A stretch of DNA of 64,000 nucleotides from CAVVST01 sp963750995 (GCA_963750995.1 CAVVST010000002.1:806001-870000), one strand, 5' to 3'; shown: positions 20,165 through 29,951, counted from the first letter of the stretch. Numbers and translations are program-made. Notes: generated from the letters alone by a model not told the origin.

Positions 20165-20881
20165 ATGACCAATGCCGTATCACGCCCGGCGGCGGCGTCC
20201 AGGCGACACGCAGGACCGCCGCTTGCCCCGGTCGCCGCGGCGTACACGCTGCTGTTCCTGGCCGGCCTCTATCCTGTGACTGTCTTTGGCGGACAGCCAT
20301 ACTTTCCCGGTCCCTGGGAAAGCCCGGAGACGATCGCCGCATTCTTCAAAGACCGAGGAGACGCCGTTCGCCTGTGCGCGGCCCTTCAGTTCGGCGCGGC
20401 GATACCGCTCGGAATTTTCACCGCCACGGTCGTGAGTCGACTCCAGTTCTTAGGCGTGCGTGCCGCAGGCACGTGGATCGCGCTTTTCGGCGGCCTGGCA
20501 ACGTCGTTCACGATGATCGCCGCCTCGTCCGCGCTGTGGGCGATGGCACAGCCCGCCGTGGCGAATCAGCCGGGGCTCATCCAGGGCTTCTACTGGCTGG
20601 CTCAAGCCCTCGGGGGTTCAGGGTTCTCCGTGCCCTTCGGACTGCTCATCGCGGGAGTCTCAGTACCTGCAGCCTTTGGTCGCCTCATCCCGAGGTGGAT
20701 CGCCGTGTTCGGCTTCGTGATCGCTGTCTGCGCTGAGCTCAGCTGGCTGTACCTCCTGATCCCGCAAACGCTGCCACTCGTGCCCCTGACGCGGTTTCCG
20801 GGATTCATCTGGTTGATCGCAGTCGGCCTGGCGCTGCCCAACTCCATCGAGCGGCAGTCGCACACAGCCGTGCGCGCCTGA
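20165..20881 (+). CDS. Polytopic membrane protein (DUF4386-like)
   Basis: 238 residues from ATG 20165, preceded by GGAGGG. About six hydrophobic helices (VAAAYTLLFLAGLYPVTVFG; LQFGAAIPLGIFTATVVSRL; TWIALFGGLATSFTMIAASS; SVPFGLLIAGVSVPAAFGRL; WIAVFGFVIAVCAELSWLYL; FIWLIAVGLALP). No transport or enzyme signature is visible. The general pattern fits DUF4386-like proteins. It is divergent from the MarR gene and just upstream of a CPBP protease, so the three may form one regulon. Confidence 0.65.
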   Translation: MTNAVSRPAAASRRHAGPPLAPVAAAYTLLFLAGLYPVTVFGGQPYFPGPWESPETIAAFFKDRGDAVRLCAALQFGAAIPLGIFTATVVSRLQFLGVRAAGTWIALFGGLATSFTMIAASSALWAMAQPAVANQPGLIQGFYWLAQALGGSGFSVPFGLLIAGVSVPAAFGRLIPRWIAVFGFVIAVCAELSWLYLLIPQTLPLVPLTRFPGFIWLIAVGLALPNSIERQSHTAVRA

Positions 20882-20882
20882 C

Positions 20883-21606
20883 GTGATGCTGGCAGAGCCG
20901 CACTCGGTCGTTACCGGCAGACGCTTGCTCGTCTCTGTCGGGCTCTGGTTGGTGGCCGCAGTCATCGTTGGCACTACGACCGGTACTCGCCGCTCATCGC
21001 ATCGGGGTGGCGGACGTCACGGCGATTGTCGTCGCGGAAGTCTACGTACTGCTTATTGCCACGCTCGTCGTCGTGATGCGCCCCCGCACGGCGCAGGCGC
21101 TGGGGTTGGTCCGCTGTCGCCTCGCCGACATTGGCCTCGCGGTCGCCCTATGCGGGGCCGCGTATCTCGTGACTGCGTCGCTTCAGTCGGCGGGTGGACC
21201 TTGGCCTTGGTCGAGCGCGATCGAGATCCTCAAGGGCATGGGCTCTGACGATGGTCGTCTCGCGACCGCAAGCCCGGCGATCGCCGCCATCATCATCGTT
21301 CGGGCGTGTGTGCTCGCCGCGTTCGGGGAAGAGATGTTCTTTCGTGGCGTGCTGTACGCGTGGCTGCGACAGCGGTTATCGGCCAAGGCCGCGATCCCCG
21401 TCTCCGCCGCCGCACATGCCGCGATCCACGGGTTTCCTGCCATTCTTCCCCTCGGCTTTGCCATCGGGCTCGGCTTCGGCTGGATGCGTGAGCGGGCGGG
21501 CTCGACCGTGCCGACCATCGTCGTTCACGCGGTCCACAACGCGGTCATGATTGTATGGGCGTATCAGCTCACGGGGTGGACGGCGCGGCTGCCGACGTGG
21601 GGATGA
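20883..21606 (+). pseudogene. CPBP-family intramembrane metalloprotease, one frameshift
   Basis: Type II CAAX-protease-like membrane protein. The N-terminal helix RRLLVSVGLWLVAAVIVG is in one frame; the rest follows after a shift near 20975. Motif 1, FGEEMFFRGVLYAWLRQR, carries the EExxxR catalytic pair; motif 2 is HAAIHGF; motif 3 is HAVHN. All metal-binding residues are present. The shift lies before the catalytic core, so an internal start at about 20968 could still give an active product. It starts within a few bases of the preceding stop. Confidence 0.8.
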
Positions 21607-21621
21607 TGCTCAGGCGTTTGC

Positions 21622-22027
21622 CTACTCTTCGCGCGACGTCTTCAGGCTCTCGAGCTGCGGCTTCGTGTTGATCACTGCGTCTTCCGACAGCAGCAGCGCC
21701 CGATTCGTCTGCTTGGCGTCGGTCTTCTGCGCGTCGGGCCGGACGACGATCTTGCCGTTGAAGACCCCGCGCGCACGATCGGCCAGGATGCCCTTGTAGA
21801 CTTCGCGGCTTCCGCAGTGCGGCCGTGCATGGTCGATCGTCGTGTGATGGTCGACGAGGCGCTCGGCATCCGCGACGTAGAGGCCGTTGAGCGTGCATTC
21901 AACGCCCTCGCCGTCCAGGACGGCGACGATGTCGTTGCGGACGAGGGCACCGCCCACACTGATGGAGTGCGCCGTACAGGTGGCGTTGCGCTGCGCCTCC
22001 ACGTAGATAGCACCCATGTGATACGCC
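21622..22027 (-). pseudogene. sufD: SufD fragment cut by the IS
   Basis: Central-to-late part of the Fe-S assembly scaffold protein SufD: ISVGGALVRNDIVAVLDGEG, NGLYVADAERLVDHHTTIDH, ARPHCGSREVYKGILADRAR, GVFNGKIVVRPDAQKTDAKQ and LLLSEDAVINTKPQLE. The upstream half is replaced exactly at the IS end (22028). The C-terminus, normally running on after NTKPQLE, is replaced by a short unrelated tail and stop. No sufB, sufC or sufS is nearby, so it is a stray piece. Confidence 0.9.
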
Positions 22028-22525
22028 GAGCTATCTGCACGGACATTCTGCACGTTCGCGCGCGAGTACCCGTCATTCCGGCGGCACAGGGCTGCCAACG
22101 GGCAGCGACCTGATCGCGGACAGGGTTCCGCCCATCCCACTCGTGCGACGTGCGGTCCCCGGTTCTCCCGACTTCGCCGCCAGACGCTCGGGCCCGTGGC
22201 GTCCCCGTTGTCGGAACGGCGGCGAGCACTCCATGGTCACGCGGCCGCGTCGACTGGCGGGCATCTCTCGCACGACGCCGTGCGGTTGGCTTCAACGCGT
22301 GTCCGGCGCGCGGCGGCCGCGCGTGACATCACGTCTGCCGGCACCGCGTCCCCTTCCACAGGTACATTTCGTCAGGCGTCTGTCCGCGAAACGCCGAATG
22401 GCGGAAGCATGCGATTGTGTTCGTCGACGTAGAACGTTACCAGTCGACGGACGGTGGTGACGCTGTCCAGCGAGTGGAGGAAGAGCCATTGATGTTTGAG
22501 GGAGCGCCACCACGCTTCGATCACA
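22028..22525. mobile_element. Truncated second copy of the IS at 640-2279
   Basis: Begins with the same end sequence (GAGCTATCTGCACGGACATT). It then follows 640-1138 of the first copy at roughly three-quarters identity, including the transposase C-terminal part, and stops abruptly inside the codons for MIEAWW. The other end is missing. Divergence from the first copy shows these are separate old insertions, not a recent duplication. It abuts the methyltransferase gene, whose stop codon is at 22552-22554. Confidence 0.8.
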
Positions 22526-22551
22526 GCCGCGGCCGTCGCGGCCACGCCGGA

Positions 22552-23778
22552 TTACAGCTGAAACACCAGGAAGGTACCGCGGAGGTTGGCGTTGCTCGCG
22601 GGCTTCGTCATGGTTGCACGGTGACCAAAGGCGTACACGAACTTTGGGTTCGCGACGAAACACGCCGCGCGCCAACCGCTGAAGCGCCCGAGGGCGCGGC
22701 CCATGTCGGCGTAGAGCGCGAGCAGCTCCTCTTCGCCGTGCTCCCCGCCGATGCGCACGCCATAGGGCGGGTTGAAGCAGAAGACACCTGGCTGCATGTT
22801 GCGCACCGCAGGCAACAGGCGCTCGATGTCGTCCGGCGTCAGCCCTCGAACGTCCTGTTGCGCGATGACGATGGAGTGGTCGTACGCGGCACCGGTCAGA
22901 GCCGCGGCGCGCAGGTTGCCCACCATCGCGGGAATGCACTCGGCGTCGGCGTCGAGCGCGACGATTTTTGCCACGGTCCCTGGGAACAGGTCGGGCGTTT
23001 CGTTCGGCAGACCCCTGAACGCGGCGAGATGGCGCAGCGGGAGATCCGCCGGGTGACGAATGGCAGCGCCCACCGCGAGGCCGGCCGCCTCGATCGGAAT
23101 CGTGGCGCTTCCAGCCATCGGATCGACGAGCGGCTCGGTTCGCGCGTCCCAGCGCGACAGCATGATCAACTGCGCCGCGAAGGTCTCGCGCAGCGGCGCG
23201 AGCCCGGCGGCCACGCGCGCGCCACGTCGATGACGCGCGCCGCCGCCCACGTCGATGCCCACCACTGTACGCCGCGCGTCAGGCGTCCCCGCGCGGCGCG
23301 CGACGAACACGACGTCCGGCGCGTCGCCATCGACGTCGGATGCGACGCCTCGCGACGCCAGCGCCTCGACGAGCGCGCTCTTGACGACGCCACGAAGCTG
23401 GAGCGGCGACGCTTCGAAGTCGGACGATGAAGCGACCTCGACCGAGAAGCGGAGGTGCTTGCCGTCCGGGAGCCTGTCGTCCGACGAGAGCGCGGGCAGT
23501 AGGTCGGCGAAGAGCGGCTCGAGGCGTACGGCCGGACTGGAGCACAGATCCCAGGAGATTCGCGACGACGTGCGGTGATGGCACGCCGCGACCCACGCAA
23601 CGCGCGCGTCGAAGGCGTAGAGCAGGGTCTCTTCCCCCTCGCGCTTCAGCTTGTCGAGGCGCACGTCGAACGGCGAGCGCATAACGAGGCGCTTGAGCTC
23701 GGCCTCCATGACCCGGTTCGCGCCGCCGGAACCGGTCAGGCGCAGGTCGTTGCAACGCTGCGCGTTCACGCGTCGCAC
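22552..23778 (-). CDS. RlmL/TrmG10-type RNA guanine methyltransferase
   Basis: A 408-residue intact SAM-dependent RNA methyltransferase. The N-terminal ~190 residues look like the THUMP-containing RNA-binding region. The catalytic domain has the SAM motif DPMAGSATIPIEAAGLAVGA, an acidic motif IVALDADAECIPAMVGN, and the N2-guanine/N6-type active-site motif CFNPPYGVRIG. This order fits 23S rRNA m2G2445 methyltransferases and tRNA m2G relatives; which RNA is modified cannot be told. The start (GTG 23778) is uncertain. It is flanked by the IS remnant downstream. Confidence 0.85.
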   Translation of the reverse strand: MRRVNAQRCNDLRLTGSGGANRVMEAELKRLVMRSPFDVRLDKLKREGEETLLYAFDARVAWVAACHHRTSSRISWDLCSSPAVRLEPLFADLLPALSSDDRLPDGKHLRFSVEVASSSDFEASPLQLRGVVKSALVEALASRGVASDVDGDAPDVVFVARRAGTPDARRTVVGIDVGGGARHRRGARVAAGLAPLRETFAAQLIMLSRWDARTEPLVDPMAGSATIPIEAAGLAVGAAIRHPADLPLRHLAAFRGLPNETPDLFPGTVAKIVALDADAECIPAMVGNLRAAALTGAAYDHSIVIAQQDVRGLTPDDIERLLPAVRNMQPGVFCFNPPYGVRIGGEHGEEELLALYADMGRALGRFSGWRAACFVANPKFVYAFGHRATMTKPASNANLRGTFLVFQL

Positions 23779-23857
23779 TCGTGTTTCATCTCGAGCAGGG
23801 CCCGGCCGACGAGGTCACGTGAGGAGGATACGACGAACAGTGTGAACCGATGCAGGT

Positions 23858-24015
23858 CAGTGCCAGGGATTCGTGAGCGAATGGCACCACCATCGAGCCC
23901 TCGCCCACTGCCGACGCCACCCGGTTCATCGCGCCGGCGCGGACACGGACGTCGCGCGCCGCGAACACGCCGGGCACGCTGGTCTCTGGGATTGCGTCGC
24001 GGTTGACGTCAAGCG
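23858..24015 (-). pseudogene. Thioredoxin-reductase-like C-terminal fragment
   Basis: About 50 residues: IPETSVPGVFAARDV, then RAGAMNRVASAVGEGSMVVP ending in FAHESLAL. This is the FAD-binding C-terminal motif of TrxB-like flavoproteins, with GD changed to RD and a three-residue slip. No Rossmann domains or CxxC are present, so it is a remnant. Confidence 0.7.
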
Positions 24016-24789
24016 GCTTGCCAAATCTTGCCACCGAAGTCGGCAAGCGGCACCACGGAGAGGGACGATTCGGTGTCGCGTCCGACGAATCGCCACAGAA
24101 AAGGACGATGGGAGACGACACGCGGCGATCGATCGCAGCTTAGAAGGCCGGTGCTCTTATCCGACTGCACCACACCGACGCCGTTGCCTGAAGCAACGCC
24201 GTCTGGCTCACGGGAGGAAGTCCCTCTCTTCTAAACGTCCACCACCGCGCCCACCAGTTCTGATACGTTGCGAGATTTCCTGAGCATTCTCACGACGTCA
24301 GGAGATAGCCGTACCGAGACAGTGATCGGGGCTTCGATTAATAACGGCGAGAAGACTCTCTGTTTGCAAAATTTCGGGATTCTCCACGATCTACTTGAAC
24401 CTGTCGTTCTGCTAAGGGAATCCCTAATGTCGAAACCAAATAGTGACGGTACTCAGGCTTGGGGTGCGCCTCTCTAAAGCGGCGGCGTTGCCGTCACCGG
24501 GGCCGGGGCGTGCTCTCGCTCGGATCCGTGGGGGGGTGTCACGGTGCTCGGCATCGCGGCACGGAATGACATCATGCTGGGTGAGGCGTCGTAGCCGCCG
24601 GACCTGATGTAGCTCGAATCTGATGCCCGGCCGGGGCAGGCCTCATTGGGTCCCCTCAATGGGTCCCCTCGATCGGCGAGATCCGCTTCGTTGTGCAGAT
24701 GCGTCTGGGATGCGTGGGTCTGCTTCGGAAGGGCACGTTCTGCACACCTGACACGCGAAATTGCTCAATTACTTGAGGTTTTTCGCCGC
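24016..24789. other. Gene-poor stretch
   Basis: No convincing gene. A lower-GC part (about 24260-24470) has a 69-codon plus-strand frame without a ribosome site, and a GGGATT...GGGAATCCC hairpin. A 12-bp direct repeat ATGGGTCCCCTC occurs twice around 24650. Confidence 0.5.
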
Positions 24790-24790
24790 G

Positions 24791-24844
24791 TGGAATGGAC
24801 TCTTAATCTGCGGGTTGGGGGTTCGATTCCCCCCCGGCTCACCA
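24791..24844 (+). pseudogene. 3' end of a tRNA-Lys(CTT), probable attachment site
   Basis: Reads GGACTCTTAATCTGCGGG (anticodon arm, loop CTCTTAA), then TTGGGGGTTCGATTCCCCCC (T arm) and CCGGCTCACCA. The 5' half of a tRNA is absent upstream. A tyrosine-recombinase gene fragment ends 39 bases away. A 3'-tRNA piece next to an integrase is the classic attR/attL footprint of an element that inserts in a tRNA gene. Confidence 0.7.
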
Positions 24845-24882
24845 GAATTTCTTGGTAAATCTTCACGTCCTCAAATCAGCAG

Positions 24883-25295
24883 CTAACCTGCTGAGGCGTT
24901 TGACACACTACGCTCGAAAATCGCATTCATCTTCGTCGCGGCGTCCTGCTGTAGAGCTGGCAGGACGTGGCTGTAGGTGTTCAGGGTCAGCGACACTTGG
25001 GAGTGCCCTAGCGTTTCCATCACCACGCGCGGATTCACCCCTTGGGCCAGCAGTAGCGTCGCGCACGAGTGCCGGAGATCGTGAAGCCGGATGGCCGGTA
25101 GTCCGGCCGCATGAAGAAGAGCCTTGAATTGACGGGTCACATTCCGCGGATCAATCGGAGTGCCGAGCCCACTGGCGAAAACGAACCCGTAGTCTTGCCA
25201 GCGGCCGCCGGCCAATAGGCGCGCTTCCAACTGACGTACCCGATGCGCACGCAACGCCACAACGGCAACTGCTGGTAGCGGACCACAACACCGCC
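24883..25295 (-). pseudogene. Tyrosine recombinase, C-terminal catalytic half
   Basis: Intact from about 25295 to the stop. It shows PLPAVAVVALRAHRVRQLEA, VFASGLGTPIDPRNVTRQFK, LPAIRLHDLRHSCATLLLAQ (HxxR) and VVMETLGHSQVSLTLNTYSH (His and catalytic Tyr), ending NAIFERSVSNASAG. The N-terminal half is missing: an in-frame stop lies just upstream and an IS256-type fragment follows. It lies beside the tRNA-Lys fragment. It shares about half its residues with the fragment at 1-510. Confidence 0.85.
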
Positions 25296-25384
25296 GCTCT
25301 GGTTATTTTGGAACGCGAATAGCCGCCTTTCGCGAGGACTGCTTGCCGCCACTGTTCGGCCATCTCGCGCGCTGCGCCGACATC

Positions 25385-25540
25385 CTTCGCGACGAAGCGA
25401 CGACGCACGGCGCTCTTGCTCGTGCCACGGCTCGTGACCGTCGGCGGCACCGGCTCCAGGCTCCGCGCGTAGCGTCGGGTGGCGACGCCCACGAGCATCG
25501 GCTCGACCACGCGCCGATTCAGCGGGTCGACATTGGCCAT
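25385..25540 (-). pseudogene. IS256 (mutator)-family transposase fragment
   Basis: About 52 residues from the N-terminal third of an IS256-type transposase: DPLNRRVVEPMLVGVATRRY and ARSLEPVPPTVTSRGTSKSA ending RRRFVAKD. The DDE domain is absent. It is joined to the integrase fragment by about 90 bp of unassigned sequence. Confidence 0.75.
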
Positions 25541-25583
25541 CGCTGTGGCTGATGATCATTCCGTTGCGAATGGGGTTCGAGTG

Positions 25584-25721
25584 ATGGCATCCTTGCGCCC
25601 GCAAGGACCCCTGTCCTCAATATTCATGTGTTATCGCCATGAAGACGCCTCCTATGCGGAACGGCTGCGCGACCGCCTCGTGTGCGAGTTCGGGCGCGAG
25701 AAGCTCGCCCTACTACTGTGA
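25584..25721 (+). pseudogene. TIR-domain N-terminal fragment
   Basis: 45 residues: after an 11-residue lead comes SSIFMCYRHEDASYAERLRD and RLVCEFGREKL, matching the first strand and helix of bacterial TIR domains (I-F-x-x-Y-R-x-E-D). The frame stops at 25721, before the catalytic Glu region, so no NADase activity is possible. Full-length relatives are signalling or defence proteins. The broken piece sits at the IS256/integrase junction. Confidence 0.55.
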
Positions 25722-25783
25722 GTTTGCACCGGAGATCAGGACCGTCATACCCCACATCGACCGTAATGCTTGCCGTCATCGGA

Positions 25784-26290
25784 TCACGTTGGCGTGATGT
25801 GCGTGACAGCACCGGTAACCCACGTCTGAGCGATCCCCATGATTCGTGCGGTTAACGATTGATCTGTCCATTCGATTACGTCAAAAAGTCGGGCTTGCCT
25901 GAAGAAGTGGAACGCTAGCAGCTCAGTGTGAGTTCCTAGCCTTCGGCCCTCATCCGCGCAGTCGTCCAATGCGTGGAACCAATGGCCCGATCGTGTCGCA
26001 GTCTCAAAGCAAACGCCAAGGAAAGGCGTGGTCTCAGCTGGACATGTTGGCGCAGTTGCCAGCGCGGCGGGCCATTCAAGACTCCTTTCACCTGGTCGGC
26101 AAGAGTCCCCTGCGTCCGCATCAATAACGCGCACCGCAGAACCTGCCGGGACGTAGCAGGCGTGAACCTTGCCGTCCGATCCGGGGGATCGTCGCTGACA
26201 ATCAGCCGAAACGTCGGCAGCGACACCTCGGTGCTTTCTAAATCTTGGGGGGCCGGATCAGCGGTCGCTGGATCGTACGTTCCGGTGATC
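25784..26290 (-). pseudogene. Secreted/tail-type protein fragment, frameshifted
   Basis: Two coding stretches. One at about 26290-26180 reads ITGTYDPATADPAP and STEVSLPTFRLIVSDD. The other, 26170-25784, reads GKVHACYVPAGSAVRVIDAD, SCRPGERSLEW, VCFETATRSGHWFHALDDCA and RRLGTHTELLAF. The H-x-C-Y...RVIDADAG-x-S-C...E-x-x-LxW pattern recurs at the C-terminus of many bacterial secreted and tail-fibre-like proteins. No start codon is visible upstream, so it is a 3' remnant. Role unknown. Confidence 0.5.
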
Positions 26291-26679
26291 TGCCCCCCTT
26301 TAATTCAGGGGCACAACCTAGATGAATGAGAGTCCTCCGTTCAGAGACGGGGCAAATTTACATCGCCGTTTTCTGGGCGCTGCGCGGAGAACGACGGCGC
26401 GCCATTGGATTCCCTTGTTTTCGCTCGGTTCCGAGCGCGTTCTTGGCATGGCTGCTTTTTCTATGGTGATGCCCGACTCCGGGCGTACAAATCCGGTTCT
26501 TGCAGATTCTTCTTCCGGGCGACATATTTGCGCGCGATGGCCGTGGCCGGGCGACGCGGTGTGTCGTGAGTTCACCGCGCTGCGCAGCGATAACCGGTCC
26601 TTCCTGAGGGAGCCAAATTTGCTATGGATGAGGCGATACGGATCGCTTAGCGACCTCGTGGTCTTCCAGGAGACGCAGG

Positions 26680-27325
26680 ATGACAGACGCGCTCGAACCG
26701 GCGTTTCTCGCCAACCACGACAAGGTTCCCTTCACGATTAGGGACGTGCTCCTCGAGGCCGATGGATGTATCCAACATGGGTTTCTGCTCGGAGGGACGG
26801 CGTGTGCACGGCGAGGCCTGGAGATGGCCCTGATCGCTGCGAAAGCCGATGGCGACACCTACGAAGCTCGCGTGAAATCGTTGCACCAGAAAAATGGTGT
26901 AACCGAGATGCTCACCACGATTCTGGTCCAGTCTGGTGATTCTGGCGGACGCGATGCGGCGAAGCTAAGTGCGAAAGCGTTGGAGCTGTTCGTCGCTACG
27001 ATCAAGGCTGTTTTGTACGAGTCTGTACGTGCTGGCGCCGGAACGGACCGAACGCCTGCAGTATATCCGCCGCTTGGCAAACCTTGTGGAACGTCCGAGC
27101 GGATCAACCCACACGGTGGTGGGGGTCGCCGTCTCCACTCCAAACGCTATGCCCGCAGTCGTAAAGCCGGAGGCCGTTGGCGACGCGATCGCGCTCGCTA
27201 TCGAGAGAGAGACTGCCCGCATCAACGACGAGCTCGCGCTCGCTATCGAGAAAGAGACTGCCCGCATCAAGAGGCGCTCTGCAATGCCACCCGTAACCCC
27301 CGCACAGGCCCGGGGCGACGGTTAG
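26680..27325 (+). pseudogene. Hypothetical helical protein with C-terminal repeat, frameshifted
   Basis: From ATG 26680 (RBS GGAGACGCAGG) the frame gives PFTIRDVLLEADGCIQHGFL, CARRGLEMALIAAKADGDTY and EARVKSLHQKNGVTEMLTTI, resembling DUF4145-like helical proteins. It shifts near 27025 to PERTERLQYIRRLANLVERP and ends with two copies of a 15-residue heptad-like unit (ALAIERETARINDEL). No catalytic motif. The repeated tail suggests a coiled coil. The family is tentative. Confidence 0.5.
27191..27270 (+). repeat. 45-bp tandem repeat, 1.8 copies
   Basis: Unit starts GCGCTCGCTATCGAGAGAGA; the second copy begins at 27236 and differs by about one base (GAGAGAGA versus GAGAAAGA). It keeps the reading frame (15 codons) of the preceding gene's shifted frame. 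Confidence 0.8.
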
Positions 27326-27688
27326 CTCTTGTCTGAGAGAGCCGGCGTCAGATTTGGCCGCACATCTGTGGAATGTGATTCGCAGGGTTAGTCACTTGCC
27401 TGCCCGGAGGCAAATGTCTGGTCGGGACCACATTTTTCTGTGCCCCTCGCCTGTTGCGGCCGCGCGCTACCGACTGTATTCGCGGGCGGCGAGATGTGGC
27501 CGGCGGCGCAGTTGAGGTAGCCGAGCCTGATCATCGTCGGCAGCGCCTCTGCCGGCGCGACCGAGCCTGCGCGTGGCGTGTGGAAGTCGGTCCGCGTCTG
27601 GATCGCGTTCGGCCGTCGTTATACCCCATAGAGGAACCCGGAGGGCACCACATGAGGATTCGAAACAACTCAACTCGCTGATGCGGAA

Positions 27689-28102
27689 TCAGCGCAAGGT
27701 GCTTGAGGACTTTACAGTCCGAGTAACTGAACAGAGCCAAGAAAAGCCCCGAGCTGAAGCGAAGACGCGGATGGTCAGTTGATCTTCTTCGCCGGCCTGT
27801 ACGCGCTGATTACCTGATCGGTGTCCGCAAGTTGTGGCCGCCTGCACTTCGGTCCGTTCTCGCCCGACCAGTATGAGGCTGGAATTCAGAAACATCCGAA
27901 CACCGGTCGGATCAAAGACGATGCTGTACCCAATGCCTGACCAGTTGTTCTGCTGCGTGAGGTTCTGCGTTTCCCGTGGCACCGGCTCGCGGAAAAGGGC
28001 AAGAACTTCGTCGGGTTCCGGGGGAGTGTGTGAAATCCCTGGATACCCGTAACAGATCTCGCTCTGGTGCTGTGTGCTGCCGTGTTCCCGGAGTGTCAGC
28101 AT
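27689..28102 (-). CDS. Possible hypothetical protein
   Basis: A 137-codon frame lacking a ribosome site; its middle (NLTQQNNWSGIGYSIVFDPT, VRMFLNSSLILVGRERTEV) looks protein-like. It lies downstream of the SGNH gene on the same strand. No family; may be a 3' remnant. Confidence 0.25.
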   Translation of the reverse strand: MLTLREHGSTQHQSEICYGYPGISHTPPEPDEVLALFREPVPRETQNLTQQNNWSGIGYSIVFDPTGVRMFLNSSLILVGRERTEVQAATTCGHRSGNQRVQAGEEDQLTIRVFASARGFSWLCSVTRTVKSSSTLR

Positions 28103-28150
28103 CAGTATGCGTCACCTCGCGAAGTCTGGCGCGCCTTCGTCGCGATGGCT

Positions 28151-29435
28151 TCACGGCGATATCGCGTGGTCTGTGTTTGAAAGCTGTTCGTCTGGCTGCA
28201 GCGCATGGAGCACGCGTCCGGCCACGAGGCGATGCCCGTCGCGGCTGTAGTGCAACCCGCGCGTTGTGATGAGATGTCGGCCCTCCTCATACGGGAAGAG
28301 CGAGAGCGGAGCCGGGTGCTGCTGAAAATCATCAGTGAGATCGATCACCGGCAGTTCCAGCGCGCGCGCGATGGCGATCACCTCATATCGGGTGTTCCGG
28401 TCTCGCTGCCCGAGCACCGAGAGGAGATCTGGCAAGTACACGAAATACAGTGACCCGCCCGACATCGCGACGGTGCGTCGGGCCTCGGCGAGCACACCGT
28501 GCAACTCACGTAACGGCGGCGGCGGCGAGTCGGGGGATGCGGTGGTGGTCCGTTCAAGCACGCGCTTCGCGACTTGACGGGCCAACCGTAAACGGGCGAT
28601 CGCCGCCAGAGGCGATATGGGTTCGGCGGTTGGCCAACCCGCAAGTTGTCCGTCGAGGATGCGGCGCATTTCATCGCCCACCGCCTTCGAACGGTCCTCC
28701 AAACGCTGTGTGAAATCAGGCTCCAAGTTACTTCCGCAGGATGTCGCTGCCGACCTCACGAGGCAGATCGGTCGAAAGATCATTGCCTTCGTAGAAGAAC
28801 CAGACCACATGCTTGGGGCGCCGAGGCTCAACATACTCGCGCACCGTGCCGAGGTCTGCGAGCGGACCGTGGCCTGAGTAGCCGACGTTCAGGGTAGCGG
28901 GTATCGCCCGTCGGACGAGTCCGGCAAAGCTCTCGTGCGGCTGTACACACCAGCCTTCCACAAAGGAGTCGCCGACCAGGGCGACCTCGGGAGGGATCTC
29001 CCATTGCGAGTCCGGTGCATTGAACCCATACCGATCACTGCGATATATGACATAGCGTCCGGTTTCGTTACACATTACGATCGACGCGTGGGGTACTCCG
29101 GACAGCGGGAGTACGGACGTGCCGTCTACCTGGGGCGCCGAGCGCATCCATGTCCTGGTGGCGACGACCGGATAGGCTGGCGTACCGGCTGCGTGCAGAT
29201 CTCGCGCGACCTCGTACCAGTCGCGTTGGTCGAAGCCGGGCGGAGGAGAAGCCCCGAGCAACTCGATGGGGTCCCAGAAGAGCAGCCCTTCGATCGCATA
29301 CATTGCGAAAGCGGCGGACACAAGTACGGCGGTGAACCGCAGCGGGAGACGCCATCGCCGAGACGATGCCGAGACCTCTGCCTGTTTCGTCAGATTACGA
29401 GACGCGGCGTGGGAAGGCGCTGCCGGACGCGTCAT
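28151..29435 (-). pseudogene. SGNH/GDSL-type hydrolase-like membrane-anchored protein, one frameshift
   Basis: About 430 residues. N-terminal membrane anchor (FTAVLVSAAFAMYAIEGLLF), then an SGNH fold: block I is EVALVGDSFVEGWCVQPHES with the nucleophile Ser after GD, and block V is GLHYSRDGHRLVAGRVL with the catalytic His. A shift near 28740 divides the gene between VREVGSDILRK and EPDFTQRLEDRSKAVGDEMR. Relatives act on O-acyl groups of cell-surface polysaccharide. If the shift is an assembly error, the protein is complete. Confidence 0.7.
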
Positions 29436-29587
29436 GGTGCAATAAGTACTCCTGGTCGTGACGAGTTACAGCAGCGGTCCCGCAAACGCGCCATTTCGCA
29501 GTCAGAGTGAACTCGCCGTGGTCTGGTGCTCACTGGCGCGTGCCATTGACACTTCCCGGACCACGGACCCCAGCTGCCCGAGTCGCC

Positions 29588-29951
29588 CTACGCCGGATTA
29601 TGGCAGCGCCCGAACAATCCCGTATCCGAGACTGGAAGCGCGACGAATCCGAGCACGCTGAGTCCGTACGGCAGGACCGGGACCGCACGCGCGAGTAACC
29701 AACTCAATGGCGATGGCCGACATCGACACGATAATCGCGCACGTCGCAAGCAGCTTTCCCGCCGCCCACCAGGATTCGGCGAACCCAAAATACAGGAGCG
29801 TCGCGACGTCGAATACAGCCGCTGTACCCGCCGAACATGTGAGGAACGTCTCGAAGGGCGCGCGGCCGTACTGCAACTCCGCCGCGTGTCTCTGCTGATA
29901 GAACAGGAAAATCGAAAAAGCAGCAAAACAGACGATCAGGTCCAAGTGCAA
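29588..29951 (-). pseudogene. Small four-helix membrane protein, frameshifted
   Basis: Starts MHLDLIVCFAAFSIFLFYQQ, then hydrophobic segments AAVFDVATLLYFGFAESWW and LLATCAIIVSMSAIAIELV. A shift near 29690 continues the last helix as VPVLPYGLSVLGFVALPVSD. It lies upstream of the SGNH gene on the same strand, so both may belong to one surface-polysaccharide unit. No family recognised. Confidence 0.45.

Noticed and set aside
25569..25721. TIR-based defence gene
   Set aside because: Only the first strand and helix are present before a stop, with no catalytic glutamate and no partner effector; recorded as a fragment.
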